Assembly: GCA_021851325.1 (NCBI GenBank)
Contig: JAJZDZ010000003.1
Location: 1-64,000, forward strand
DNA from: Pseudomonadota bacterium
GTDB taxonomy: Bacteria > Pseudomonadota > Alphaproteobacteria > Micropepsales > Micropepsaceae
Length of the DNA stretch: 64,000 bases
Direction of reading: 5' to 3'
The notes below the pieces were generated by a model that worked only from the letters and a program-made list of their open reading frames with translations, did not search any database and was not told where the DNA came from. Of this stretch, positions 25,682 through 35,116 are shown piece by piece. Within the stretch, counting starts at the first letter, position 1. Every line of letters starts with the position of its first letter. The translations under genes were made by a program, and so were the position numbers.

Positions 25682-26414
25682 GATTGGCCTTTTGAATAGT
25701 TGACTGCCTTCGAACAAACGGGTTGCCCTTAGGCTTTGCCACGACAATTACCCGGATGGCAGCTTTGTGACCAGCCTTGCGTGCAAAACTAGGACTGCAC
25801 TCAATGCCGCGTTTTCTAACGCGCCAAGACGAGCCATCTCTACTCTCGAGCGTCTACCAGGCTCACGGCCGGGATCTAAGGTTTGACGACCCAAATCTTG
25901 GCGATCTCACAACAAAACAGCGCGCAGCAAAATATTTTCCGCATCGCAAAATCAAATCGTTAGGATAATAATTAAGCAATATCAGATAATTACATTTTCC
26001 ATGTATGCAGCGCAGCAAAAGACTAGGAACGTAAGAAGCAATGCCCACTTTCCCAGCGACCGGTGCCAACACGCTTCGGGTGGTACGGCCTAACATCACC
26101 ACTCCCTTAGCGTACTTAGTTGCAACTGCGCGAAGTTGTATCCATCACCTCACGAAACATTGAAAGAGATGAAGCCCCAGCAGTTGCCTGGCCAGAACCT
26201 CGTACCGCACCCCCATTGAGCGGATCGTCACATAAGTTAAGCCAGGATCATGTGATAGATCATCTTCAATCGCAGCCCTAGCTCTTACCCTTGTCAAACA
26301 GGTACGTCAGGGTCTTTCATATACCCGTCTGCTCTAATACCGCAGGCCAAATTCCCGCAGAACAAGTTGCTACCTGCTTTTTAATAACGGGAAAACCAAA
26401 CAGGGAGGTGCCCC
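25682..26414. other. Gene-free divergent region before tauD-like gene
   Basis: About 730 bases between two divergently transcribed genes. AT-rich patches could hold promoters for both sides, but I find no clear operator, repeat or small gene. The start of the rightward gene has a strong ribosome site (AGGGAGGTG). Confidence 0.5.
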
Positions 26415-27320
26415 ATGTCCATGCAAACTAGCAAGCGTCCGTTGGTCGACATAAAGGCCCTAGCGCCACAAACGATCACCATCGAGCCTCTTACCCCCGT
26501 TATCGGAGCAGAGATTGGCGGCGTAGATCTCTCTCGCCCACTGTCCGAACAACAATTCGGTGAAATTCGTGATGCCTTCAATACTTACCATGTTCTCGTA
26601 TTCCGAGATCAAGTTCTAACGGCCGAGGACCACAAGCGTTTTGGGCGATTGTTCGGAAAATTGCACGTTCACCCCTACCATTCAAAGAATTCGCCTCCAT
26701 TTCACGCCGATACACGCGGAGCACCCGATCCGGAAATTCTTGTTGTAAAGGCAGACCAGAATTCTCGCTACGTTGCTGGCGAAGGTTGGCATTCGGACGT
26801 CACATGTGATGTTGAGCCGCCGATGGGATCAATGCTTTATATTACGGAAACGCCAGAGATCGGAGGAGGTGACACCTGCTTTCTTAGTACCATCGCCGCC
26901 TATGATTCTCTTTCCCCCAAGATGCAGGATTTTGTAAAAACTCTCACAGCGGTACACGACGGGGCCAAGCCTTACACTGGCGCTTACGGAACGACACCAC
27001 CAGAAGGCGGTTGGCCCAAAACAACTCATCCGGTAGTCATTCGTCATCCTGAAAACGGCAAGCTGAGCCTCTTCGTCAATCGAGGCTTCACGACTAAGAT
27101 TCATGAACTAACCCGCAGCGAAAGCGACGCTATTCTTGAAATGCTTTGGCACCACATAGAGTCACGCCTGGAATTCCAATGCCGTGTGCGTTGGCGTCCT
27201 AACAGCCTTACCTTCTGGGATAACCGCTGCGCCCAACACCATGCCGTGTGGGACTATTACCCTTATTCGCGGTATGGCCAACGCGTTTCAATTGTGGGTG
27301 AACGGCCTAGACTTTGGTAA
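26415..27320 (+). CDS. TauD/TfdA-family 2-oxoglutarate dioxygenase
   Basis: 301 residues with an AGGGAGGTG ribosome site. Family motifs are IGAEIGGVDLSRPL near the N-terminus, the iron ligands H126-x-D128 (GWHSDV), the distal His in AQHHAVWDYYP (residues 275-276) and the 2-oxoglutarate-binding Arg at about 290. Members oxidise taurine, alkylsulfates, 2,4-D or other small organic acids, releasing sulfite, aldehyde or phenol. No transporter or sulfonate gene is adjacent, so the substrate is open. It is the third 2-oxoglutarate oxygenase within 10 kb, but of a separate family from the two in the ubi operon. Confidence 0.9.
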   Translation: MSMQTSKRPLVDIKALAPQTITIEPLTPVIGAEIGGVDLSRPLSEQQFGEIRDAFNTYHVLVFRDQVLTAEDHKRFGRLFGKLHVHPYHSKNSPPFHADTRGAPDPEILVVKADQNSRYVAGEGWHSDVTCDVEPPMGSMLYITETPEIGGGDTCFLSTIAAYDSLSPKMQDFVKTLTAVHDGAKPYTGAYGTTPPEGGWPKTTHPVVIRHPENGKLSLFVNRGFTTKIHELTRSESDAILEMLWHHIESRLEFQCRVRWRPNSLTFWDNRCAQHHAVWDYYPYSRYGQRVSIVGERPRLW

Positions 27321-27458
27321 AGGAGATTACATCTAGTCCAGGCTTCGAGCCGGCAAGCGCACGAGTAATCGAGGTTAAGTGCCGGTGTCCGGATTAAAAA
27401 TTTTGCTCGCTCACAGCCATTGAGCCACCCAGTTACTATTTGCATCACCTACAATCCG

Positions 27459-27489
27459 CCCGGACCTTCAACTTATCTGTAGGTCCGGG
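27459..27489 (+). terminator. Perfect 9-bp hairpin after the dioxygenase gene
   Basis: CCCGGACCT (27459-27467) and AGGTCCGGG (27481-27489) are exact complements with a 13-base loop. A short GTGTTTT follows 10 bases later. It lies about 140 bases past the dioxygenase stop and is the best terminator candidate for it. Confidence 0.45.
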
Positions 27490-27936
27490 AAGGAGTGTTT
27501 TAAGGCCGACCTGCGCTGACACAAGGTGCCTATCTACTTGAATTGGCCGTGGTGGCGCACAATGTCCAAGAACCTCGCCAAAAGCTCTGAGCAAAGCCGG
27601 CGAATGATTGCGCCATTACTCACCGTATAGGCTTTAGGCGCGCATAATATCCCGACAACAACATATATCGCCAGGCCATGACGGTGAACGACACCGTTCC
27701 GAAACTCGAAATTCCGTTCATCCCAGAGTAGGTTTAGGACCTTCCGCAGGCTGGCGCTTCCAACTGGATCACGAGGCTAGGGTCCGGAGCCCCGCCAAGA
27801 GCCGAATTCGGCCGGAAATCCTTGACCGCGGCAATGGACGGTGGCTGGCGACAGGTGGAGAATAATCCAGCTTCCAAGGCGGTTCGGGACCCTGTTTGAC
27901 AGCTATGCCTGCCACGGTACATGTGCTGAAAAACTC

Positions 27937-27952
27937 GGGTCAGAAATGACCC
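27937..27952. promoter_or_regulatory. GAAA-loop hairpin and -10 before trpG
   Basis: GGGTCA-GAAA-TGACCC forms a 6-bp stem closed by a GNRA-type tetraloop. It lies upstream of a perfect TATAAT (27979-27984), so it would not be in the trpG transcript if that -10 is used. It may be an operator or the end of an upstream transcript. Confidence 0.35.
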
Positions 27953-28007
27953 TCAACCCTTGTGGACGTAGAAAATATTATAATGTTTTCAACTATATAG
28001 GTGCGCG

Positions 28008-28598
28008 GTGCTCCTCCTGATCGATAATTACGACAGCTTTACGTACAACCTTTTCCACTTTTTGGGTGAATTAGGGGCTCAGGTTGTGGTGCGCCGGAAC
28101 GATGCCCTAACCGCCCCTGAGGCCCTTGCCCTTGGTGCGGACGCCATCGTCCTTTCACCTGGACCTTGTACACCGAATGACGCGGGCATCTGTCTCGACC
28201 TCATCCAAGAGGCAGCAGGCTCGGTTCCGATCCTTGGGGTTTGCCTTGGCCATCAGGCGATCGGACAGGCTTATGGAGGCCGTATCGTGAGGGCGCGCGA
28301 GCCAATACATGGCAAACTATCCCGCATTCACCATACCGGCCAAAGCGTATTTCGCGGTCTCAACAACAGCTTTCTCGCCACGCGCTATCATTCTCTAGTT
28401 ATCGCTGAGGATGATTTCCCGAAATCCCTTGAGGTGACAGCACGTTCGGAAGACGGCGCCATAATGGGCGTAATGCATAAGCGTCATCCCGTGCACGGCG
28501 TTCAGTTTCATCCTGAAAGCATTGCATCGGAACAGGGAATGGCACTTTTGGACAATTTTCTTCATATCGCTCGTGACTTTGCCCGGGAGGTCGCATGA
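28008..28598 (+). CDS. trpG: Anthranilate synthase component II (glutamine amidotransferase)
   Basis: 196 residues from a GTG. Class I amidotransferase: DNYDSFTYNL at the start, LSPGPCTP, the nucleophile Cys in GVCLGHQAI (about residue 79) and the HPES motif with catalytic His and Glu near residue 167. It hydrolyses glutamine and passes ammonia to TrpE to form anthranilate from chorismate. trpE is not in the window. Its stop overlaps the trpD start (ATGA). The protein could also serve p-aminobenzoate synthesis, as some TrpG proteins do. Confidence 0.95.
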   Translation: MLLLIDNYDSFTYNLFHFLGELGAQVVVRRNDALTAPEALALGADAIVLSPGPCTPNDAGICLDLIQEAAGSVPILGVCLGHQAIGQAYGGRIVRAREPIHGKLSRIHHTGQSVFRGLNNSFLATRYHSLVIAEDDFPKSLEVTARSEDGAIMGVMHKRHPVHGVQFHPESIASEQGMALLDNFLHIARDFAREVA

Positions 28599-29623
28599 GC
28601 GACCTTGCTGAGGCACTTAACTTGTTGGTGGCTGGACACACACTGTCAGCGGCGCAATCCGCCAATGCTGTTACCGAGATTATGAACGGACATCAGCCAC
28701 CAGAACTTGTAGCAGCATTTTTGACCGCCCTGGCGATACGCGCTCCCTCCGTAGAGGAGATCGTTGGCGCTGCCATGGCTATGCGTGCAACCATGACCCG
28801 CATTGTGGCCCCTTCCAATGCTATCGACCTTTGCGGCACTGGTGGCGATGGCCAAGGGACCTATAATGTCTCCACCGCAGCCTCGTTGATCGTAGCTGCC
28901 TGCGGCATACCAGTCGCGAAGCACGGGAATCGCAAGGCCTCATCAAAATCAGGTACAGCTGATGTCTTGGAGGAACTTTCGCTACCGATTAACTTGCGCC
29001 CGAGAGAAGCTGAAGCAGCATTAGAGAACCATAAATTCGCATTCCTTTTTGCACCGCTCTACCATGGTGCGATGCGTAACGTTGCGCCTATTCGTAAGGA
29101 GTTAGGCTTTCGAACAATCTTTAATCTGCTAGGACCACTATGCAATCCGGCGGGAGTCAAATTTCAGCTTCTTGGGGTTTTCTCTGACGAGTGGGTTGAA
29201 AAGCTGGCCTATGTACTGAAAGACCTTGGGAGCAAACGCGCACTCGTAGTACACGGCCATGACGGTTTAGATGAACTGACAACTACCACGACTACACTTG
29301 CAGCAGAACTTCGAGATGGGGAAGTAGCGCTACGTCAGATCTCACCCGAAGAAGCAGGTGTTTCGCGCTCCGCAGTTTCGCAATTGGTGGGCGGCGACGC
29401 GCGACACAACGCCGAGGCACTCAGATCCCTGCTACGAGGAGAAGCAGGACCTTTTAGGGATATCGCCCTGCTTAACAGTGCAGCAGCGTTGCAAATTGTA
29501 GGGCGGGTCGAAACGCTTGCGGACGGCATCCACATTGCAGCAGCAGCTATTGACGAAGGTCACGCCGAAAGATTGCTGCACAATCTCGTACGCACAGAGT
29601 GCAAGCAGGGCCTACGCCCATGA
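28595..29623 (+). CDS. trpD: Anthranilate phosphoribosyltransferase
   Basis: 342 residues of the usual length. Motifs: DLCGTGGDGQGTYNVSTA for phosphoribosyl diphosphate and Mg2+, KHGNRKASSKSGTADVLE for substrate binding, and GPLCNPAG further on. It transfers phosphoribose to anthranilate in tryptophan synthesis. It overlaps trpG by 4 bases and trpC by 4 bases, so the three are translated as one unit. Confidence 0.97.
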   Translation: MSDLAEALNLLVAGHTLSAAQSANAVTEIMNGHQPPELVAAFLTALAIRAPSVEEIVGAAMAMRATMTRIVAPSNAIDLCGTGGDGQGTYNVSTAASLIVAACGIPVAKHGNRKASSKSGTADVLEELSLPINLRPREAEAALENHKFAFLFAPLYHGAMRNVAPIRKELGFRTIFNLLGPLCNPAGVKFQLLGVFSDEWVEKLAYVLKDLGSKRALVVHGHDGLDELTTTTTTLAAELRDGEVALRQISPEEAGVSRSAVSQLVGGDARHNAEALRSLLRGEAGPFRDIALLNSAAALQIVGRVETLADGIHIAAAAIDEGHAERLLHNLVRTECKQGLRP

Positions 29624-30408
29624 GTATTCTGTCTCGCATTGCCGCATATAAGCGGGAAGAAATATCAGCTGCGAAAGCCCTTGAGCCCCTTAGTGAACTG
29701 GTCTCTCGACTACAAGATATTGACCCACCTAGAGGCTTCCAGAATGCATTGCTTAGGGCTAAGGCGGAAGGACGCTATGGCCTCATCGCAGAAATAAAAA
29801 AGGCCAGTCCGTCAAAGGGACTCATTCGTCCCGACTTTGATCCACCAACGCTTGCGCGCGCCTATGAGGCTGGAGGCGCGAGCTGCCTCTCGATATTAAC
29901 GGACTTTCCCTCATTTCAGGGAGAGCCCCGTTATCTCACCGAGGCAAGATCTGTCACCGCCATTCCTGCTTTGCGCAAGGATTTTCTCCTGGAACCGTAC
30001 CAGGTGGTGCAATCACGATTGCTAGGCGCGGACTGCATCCTCGTAATTATGGCCATGATCGATGATGGTGAAGCGTTTGCACTCATCTCTGAAGCCAATC
30101 GCTGGGGCATGGACGCCCTTATAGAAGTACATGATGAGGTCGAACTAGAAAGAGCACTAAAGCTTAATCCGACGATGATTGGCATTAATAATCGTGATCT
30201 GAATAGCTTCGTGACCGATATAACTGTCAGCATCCGCCTCGCCGGTAGTATTCCAGACGGCATTTTAATCGTATCGGAAAGTGGATTATCTAATTCTTCC
30301 GACTTACAGCACCTCGCATCATTTGGTGTTACGTGTTTTTTGATTGGTGAAAGCCTCATGCGTCAAGAAGATGTGTTGAAAGCCACCCAAGAGCTACTTG
30401 CACGATGA
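29620..30408 (+). CDS. trpC: Indole-3-glycerol-phosphate synthase
   Basis: 262 residues from the ATG overlapping the trpD stop (ATGA). TIM-barrel with the family motifs LIAEIKKASPSKG (catalytic Lys), LSILTDFPSFQG, RKDFLLEPYQV (catalytic Lys), GINNRDLNSF and VSESGL. It closes the indole ring in tryptophan synthesis. It is monofunctional: there is no TrpF domain. The stop overlaps moaC. Confidence 0.97.
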   Translation: MSILSRIAAYKREEISAAKALEPLSELVSRLQDIDPPRGFQNALLRAKAEGRYGLIAEIKKASPSKGLIRPDFDPPTLARAYEAGGASCLSILTDFPSFQGEPRYLTEARSVTAIPALRKDFLLEPYQVVQSRLLGADCILVIMAMIDDGEAFALISEANRWGMDALIEVHDEVELERALKLNPTMIGINNRDLNSFVTDITVSIRLAGSIPDGILIVSESGLSNSSDLQHLASFGVTCFLIGESLMRQEDVLKATQELLAR

Positions 30409-31193
30409 CCACGCTCAGCCATCTTGACGAACACGGATCTGCGCGCATGGTCGATGTAACAAGTAAAAGCACAACTGTGCGTCAGGCCTGCGCCGAAGCT
30501 ATTATTCACATGTCGGAGCAAGCATATCGCGCAGCGATTATGGGTACCGGACCAAAGGGTGACGTGTTGGCCACAGCCCGCATTGCCGGAATCATGGCAA
30601 TAAAACGCACAAGTGATTTGATCCCACTCTGCCACCCCCTCGCAATTGGTAATGCAACAGTAGAATTTGAGCCATTACCTGAACAAAGCGCATTGCGTAT
30701 TCTGGCGACTGTAAAAACTAATGGGCCGACCGGTGTTGAAATGGAGGCTCTTACGGGTGCCAGCATTGCTGCCCTGACGGTATATGACATGATCAAAGCG
30801 GTAGATAAATCCAGCGAGATAGGTCCTGTACGATTGCTTACAAAGTCGGGTGGGAAAAGTGGAGCCTACTCGATACCGCAGACACACACTCAGCGCGTAT
30901 CGAGCGGATTTCGCGAGAGTCCAGTACACGGACTAAAAAAGACACGTGAACCCTCCAATCGCCCTCTTGTTCCAGCGCAGGCTAAAGCAGGAGCTGGAAG
31001 ACAGGCGTTCCGTACATTCATGACCACACATCATCTGCGAGCTAGCCAGTGGGCGAAGGATGCTAACGTACCAGTTGCGCACATCTATGGTTTTCTTACT
31101 GGAAAGACACACACTATCGCGCCGGAAATCCTCTTGAAGCTAGCGGACGTTATAGGTGTTCATCCCAAAGAATTGCTCGGGAGCGAAGAATGA
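30405..31193 (+). CDS. moaC: MoaC (cyclic pyranopterin synthase subunit) fused to a C-terminal HTH domain
   Basis: 262 residues, about 100 more than normal MoaC. Residues 1-158 are a complete MoaC domain: MVDVTSK, the catalytic Lys in GPKGDV (K51), LIPLCHPL, NGPTGVEMEALT and the D128/K131 pair in YDMIKAVDK. It makes cyclic pyranopterin monophosphate in molybdenum cofactor synthesis. A basic linker (about 160-200) leads to a Cro/CI-type helix-turn-helix (about 201-262: FMTTHHLRASQWAKDANV, HIYGFLTGK, EILLKLADVIGVHPKELLG). The fusion is in frame with no sign of assembly error. It may be a DNA-binding feedback regulator. The gene is coupled to trpC and moeA by 4-base overlaps. Confidence 0.92.
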   Translation: MTTLSHLDEHGSARMVDVTSKSTTVRQACAEAIIHMSEQAYRAAIMGTGPKGDVLATARIAGIMAIKRTSDLIPLCHPLAIGNATVEFEPLPEQSALRILATVKTNGPTGVEMEALTGASIAALTVYDMIKAVDKSSEIGPVRLLTKSGGKSGAYSIPQTHTQRVSSGFRESPVHGLKKTREPSNRPLVPAQAKAGAGRQAFRTFMTTHHLRASQWAKDANVPVAHIYGFLTGKTHTIAPEILLKLADVIGVHPKELLGSEE

Positions 31194-32389
31194 TCTCCGT
31201 AACCGAGGCGATTGGCCGAATTGTCGCAGCCTTCGAACCTAACACAGCGGAAACGGTGCCTGTTGCAAATTGTTATGGCCGCATCCTTGCCGAAAGCGCT
31301 ATTGCGCGCATGAGCCAGCCACCGTTCCCAGTCTCTGCAATGGACGGCTACGCAGTTCGAAGTGCGGATTCGCTTACACCTGGTGCAGTTCTCACAGTTA
31401 TCGGTACCGCACCCGCAGGGAAGCCATTTTTCGGTCATGTAGAAAGTGGACACTGTGTACGTATCTTTACCGGCGGTGTTGTTCCTGATGGTACAGATTC
31501 TGTCGTAATACAGGAAAATGTCGAACAGTTAAGTGAGACACGAATACGTTTGGGTGTAGCCTCAGAGCCCGACCGCAACATTCGTCGCGCGGGCCTGGAT
31601 TTTAGTCTTGGTGACACTCTAGTAGCCGCAGGACAGCGTCTCACAGCCCGCGACCTCTCCCTCATTGCAGCGGGAGACATTCCTGAACTCAAAGTTCATC
31701 GTCGTCCGCGTATCGCAATAGCGGCCACAGGGGATGAATTGACGCCACCTGGCGCAAAGAAGAATAAGGGAGAGATAGTTGCATCCACAGGATACGCCCT
31801 CGCAGCAATGGTTGAATCTTGGGGTGCTAAGGCGAACTATCTTGGGATCGTTCCGGATAGCGAGGATGCTATTAGTGCTCTTCCTGACCGTGCCAGGAAT
31901 TCTGATCTTCTTGTTACGCTGGGTGGAGCGTCCGTGGGCGACCACGACCTTATACAGAAAGCTCTGAAGGCACGCGGGCTACAAATTGACTTTTGGAAAA
32001 TTGCCATGCGGCCAGGAAAGCCGTTATTGTTTGGCCGCGTCGGTACCATGCCACTTTTGGGCCTGCCTGGAAATCCAGTGTCAAGCATCGTTTGTGGAGT
32101 ACTGTTTTTAAAACCTGCGATAAGGGCGATGCTTGGTGAGACGCATCAGACCGTTCGTCAGTATGCTCGTCTTGCGAGTCCATTGGCTGCCAACGATAGC
32201 CGACATGATTTTCTGCGCGCCAAACTTAAATATCAGAAGGATGAAGCGTTCGTGACTCCGATGCCAATTCAGGATTCTTCCATGCTGCTCAACCTGGCTC
32301 GCGCTGACGTACTTATCATGCGCCCGCCACATGCGCCTGCAGTTCAAGCTGGAAGTCTGGTGGAAATATTGAGTTTGAGCGACGTTTAG
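31190..32389 (+). CDS. moeA: Molybdopterin molybdenumtransferase MoeA
   Basis: 399 residues. MoeA domains in order: the N-terminal domain with SAMDGYAVRSAD, the beta domain with RIFTGGVVPDGTDSVVIQE, the MogA-like domain with IAATGDEL, GGASVGDHD and MRPGKPLLFG, then the C-terminal beta domain. It inserts molybdate into adenylylated molybdopterin. Its start overlaps moaC by 4 bases. The trp-moaC-moeA linkage is common in alphaproteobacteria. Confidence 0.96.
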   Translation: MISVTEAIGRIVAAFEPNTAETVPVANCYGRILAESAIARMSQPPFPVSAMDGYAVRSADSLTPGAVLTVIGTAPAGKPFFGHVESGHCVRIFTGGVVPDGTDSVVIQENVEQLSETRIRLGVASEPDRNIRRAGLDFSLGDTLVAAGQRLTARDLSLIAAGDIPELKVHRRPRIAIAATGDELTPPGAKKNKGEIVASTGYALAAMVESWGAKANYLGIVPDSEDAISALPDRARNSDLLVTLGGASVGDHDLIQKALKARGLQIDFWKIAMRPGKPLLFGRVGTMPLLGLPGNPVSSIVCGVLFLKPAIRAMLGETHQTVRQYARLASPLAANDSRHDFLRAKLKYQKDEAFVTPMPIQDSSMLLNLARADVLIMRPPHAPAVQAGSLVEILSLSDV

Positions 32390-32701
32390 GGAGCCATAGA
32401 CGCTCTCCCGATAGAATTATGCTGGTTGGACATGTCGTATCGTCTGCGGACCAAATGGGGTTAGGGCATTAGGCGCGCTACCCATAGCCTTCAATGCCCA
32501 CATTGCAGCGCCTTCAAGCCCCCTTCCTCCCTCCCCCCGCGCTTTTGCTGAACATTCGCGTCCTCTGTAACGGCGCTGCGCAAGGCCGGAGGAGACTAGA
32601 TATTGTACATTGACGCCCAATGAGAACTAAAGTAGAACAACTTTCAAGTGTTTCGGATTTGTTCATTGCGGCTCGGGCGCAGCGCGCGGGGGATGTTTAT
32701 C
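32390..32701. other. Intergenic region before lexA
   Basis: Just over 300 bases without a gene. A small GGGAG/CTCCC stem sits soon after the moeA stop (around 32390-32410) and may end that operon. The SOS box at 32624-32638 is the only other clear signal. Confidence 0.5.
32624..32638 (+). promoter_or_regulatory. LexA (SOS) box of lexA
   Basis: GAAC-TAAAGTA-GAAC is an exact match to the alphaproteobacterial LexA operator GTTC-N7-GTTC read on the other strand. It lies 64 bases before the lexA start, where self-repression is expected. Confidence 0.88.
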
Positions 32702-33448
32702 ATGTTAACACGTAAGCAATACGAACTCCTCATGTTCATCCATGAACGGGTCCGTGAAACTGGCATTCCGCCCTCATTCGATGAGATGAAGGACGCGCTT
32801 GATTTACGCTCCAAGTCGGGCATCCACCGGCTGATCACAGCACTAGAAGAGCGCGGATATCTGCGACGGATGGAAAAGCGCGCCCGTGCGTTGGAGATCA
32901 TCAAACTGCCTGACAACATGGCTGATACGATGCGGCCCGCGACGTCACGAAGCCAAGCGCAGCGACTTTCCCCAGCGACAGCAGGGCGTGCAGGACGTGG
33001 GAGCAGTGCCATTGGGGATAGCCGCCAGGGGGGAGCACCGCGGCGGGCCGGCGTTGATGGGGAAAGTGCCATCAATGTGCCAGTTTTGGGCCGGATTGCG
33101 GCGGGAACACCCATCGAGGCACTGCAACATCGCGTGTCCGACGTCCCAGTCCCAGGATCCATGCTCGCTCGGGGGGATCACTACGCGCTCGAAGTTACCG
33201 GCGACTCGATGATTAACGCCGGCATCCTTGACGGAGATACAGTGATCATTCAGGAAGCTGATACTGCGAACACTGGGGATATAGTAGTTGCGCTTGTCGA
33301 TGAGCAGGAGGCAACTCTCAAGCGTCTGCGACGTCGTGGCGATTCGATTGCGTTGGAGGCAGCGAATCCTGCCTACGAGACAAGGCTTTATGGCGCCGAC
33401 CGCGTGCGCATACAGGGAAAACTGGTCGGACTTATAAGAAGATACTGA
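32702..33448 (+). CDS. lexA: SOS repressor LexA
   Basis: 248 residues from the ATG at 32702, with a GGGGG stretch upstream; an ATG nine bases earlier sits too close to it. Residues 1-70 are the winged-HTH DNA-binding domain ([33 protein letters not shown]). A long Ser/Arg/Gly linker (about 75-122) is longer than in E. coli LexA. The C-terminal S24-type autoprotease has the A134-G135 cleavage bond (RIAAGTP), catalytic S169 (GDSM) and K207. RecA filaments trigger self-cleavage after DNA damage. A matching SOS box precedes the gene. Confidence 0.96.
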   Translation: MLTRKQYELLMFIHERVRETGIPPSFDEMKDALDLRSKSGIHRLITALEERGYLRRMEKRARALEIIKLPDNMADTMRPATSRSQAQRLSPATAGRAGRGSSAIGDSRQGGAPRRAGVDGESAINVPVLGRIAAGTPIEALQHRVSDVPVPGSMLARGDHYALEVTGDSMINAGILDGDTVIIQEADTANTGDIVVALVDEQEATLKRLRRRGDSIALEAANPAYETRLYGADRVRIQGKLVGLIRRY

Positions 33449-33588
33449 GGAAGGAACCACCCAGCTAACTCGGGCCCCCAGTTTAGGCCCCAGTGCAGCT
33501 GGGAGGATTAGGGTCAGCGCGGTGCCCCTGTTAAACGGGCTACCCCCGCCGGATGAGCTTTGCTAGAAGCAGCGCATATTTTGCCCGG

Positions 33589-35004
33589 ATGACCATGCCC
33601 CAGACGCCCGTATTACGTTTTGCCCCCTCCCCAACTGGCTATCTCCACATTGGTGGAGCGCGGACCGCCTTGTTCAATTGGCTTTATGCCCGCCACACTG
33701 GGGGGCTATTCCGGCTACGCATTGAGGATACCGACCGGGCTCGTTCGACCCCGGAAGCCATTGACGCGATACTCAATGGTCTGAGATGGCTGGGCCTCAA
33801 CTGGGACGGCGAAGCAGTCTACCAGTTCGCACGCGCGGAACGCCATCGCGAGGTCGCGCTCGCCCTTTTGGAACAGGGGCGCGCTTACAGGTGCTTTGCG
33901 ACGCCCGAAGAGCTAGATGCGATGCGCGCCGAACAGCGTGCCGCCGGCAAACCCATAAGATATGACGGAAGGTGGCGTGACCGTGCGCCCGGCCCGGAGC
34001 AAGCTGACAAGCCCTTCGTGGTACGCCTGAGGGCCCGCAACGAGGGGGAAACCTTGGTTCGCGACGTTATTCAAGGTGACGTCAGATTCGCGAACGACCA
34101 GCTCGACGACATGATATTGCTGCGTTCTGATGGCACTCCGACTTATATGCTGGCAGTGGTCGTCGACGATTATGACATGGGTGTTACCCATGTTATCCGC
34201 GGAGATGACCACCTCAACAATGCGGCCCGACAGCTTCAAATCATTGAGGCCATGGGTTGGCCTGAGCCTATCTACGGTCACCTGCCCCTTATTCATGGCC
34301 ACGACGGAGCCAAACTGTCCAAGCGCCACGGCGCACTGGCCGTCGAGGCCTGGCGGGACATGGGATATTTGCCGGAGGCCATGCGCAATTATCTTCTGCG
34401 CCTGGGTTGGAGCCATGGCAATGACGAGATCATTCCGACCAAGCAGGCAATCGCTTGGTTTAATCTGGAAAATATTGGGCGCAGTCCGGCACGCTTCGAT
34501 ACTAAGAAGCTGGACAGCATCAACGCCCACTACATGCGTGAAATGGACAATATCCAGCTCGCTGAGCTAATCGCTGAACTTTATCAACGTCTGCGAGGCC
34601 TGAGCCTGGATGCTAAGGCCAAGACACGTCTTGAGGCACTTATGGACGGCCTTAAGGAACGGGCCAAGACGTTGGTGGAACTGATGGAAGCGGCCGACTT
34701 TCTTTACCGGGATGGCGCTCCGCCACTAGACCCGGCCGCCGAAAAGCTGTTGGCACCAGATGCCCGTGCCGAATTACGCGCTCTCATCCCCCACCTCGAA
34801 GCCAGCCCATGGCAAGCCAACGAACTGGAGCGTGTGGTGCGCCAATTTGCCGAACACCGAGCGCTCAAACTGGGTAAGATAGCCCAGCCACTGCGCGCAG
34901 CCCTAACGGGCCGGGCAGCCTCACCACCTATTTTTGAAGTCCTTCTGGTCCTCGGACGTGACGAATCCTTAAGACGCCTCTGGGCTTATGCTCCAGAAAG
35001 TTAA
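33589..35004 (+). CDS. gltX: Glutamyl-tRNA synthetase
   Basis: 471 residues from the ATG at 33589; upstream and downstream alternatives (33553, 33595) exist and none has a clear ribosome site. I chose the one that places the first strand at the usual distance before RFAPSPTG. Class I synthetase: HIGH region [12 protein letters not shown], then [26 protein letters not shown], and the KMSKS-type KLSKRHG. The C-terminal third is the anticodon-binding helical bundle. It charges tRNA-Glu. Many alphaproteobacteria carry two GltX copies; this one lies between lexA and gltA. Confidence 0.95.
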   Translation: MTMPQTPVLRFAPSPTGYLHIGGARTALFNWLYARHTGGLFRLRIEDTDRARSTPEAIDAILNGLRWLGLNWDGEAVYQFARAERHREVALALLEQGRAYRCFATPEELDAMRAEQRAAGKPIRYDGRWRDRAPGPEQADKPFVVRLRARNEGETLVRDVIQGDVRFANDQLDDMILLRSDGTPTYMLAVVVDDYDMGVTHVIRGDDHLNNAARQLQIIEAMGWPEPIYGHLPLIHGHDGAKLSKRHGALAVEAWRDMGYLPEAMRNYLLRLGWSHGNDEIIPTKQAIAWFNLENIGRSPARFDTKKLDSINAHYMREMDNIQLAELIAELYQRLRGLSLDAKAKTRLEALMDGLKERAKTLVELMEAADFLYRDGAPPLDPAAEKLLAPDARAELRALIPHLEASPWQANELERVVRQFAEHRALKLGKIAQPLRAALTGRAASPPIFEVLLVLGRDESLRRLWAYAPES

Positions 35005-35116
35005 TGGAAATGACAGCCAGACCTGGCCAAAGGTGATGACGTGAGGAACCGGCCTGGCTTATGATTGCTGCAATGCAAGATCAGCGGCTAGAGGCCGCCC
35101 GCCAAGGAGTGCCGAT

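Larger units (their letters stand above)
27321..28007. other. Non-coding region before trpG
   Basis: Nearly 700 bases with no credible gene; trpE, often found just before trpG, is absent. It holds two hairpins (27459-27489 and 27937-27952) and a consensus TATAAT at 27979-27984. There is no short leader peptide rich in tryptophan codons, so classical attenuation is not supported. Confidence 0.55.

Noticed and set aside
27937-28008. trp attenuator before trpG
   Set aside because: The hairpin lies upstream of the TATAAT and there is no short leader frame with tandem Trp codons.
33913-34530. 205-residue leftward frame inside gltX
   Set aside because: Antisense to conserved synthetase motifs; no start site and no recognisable domain.
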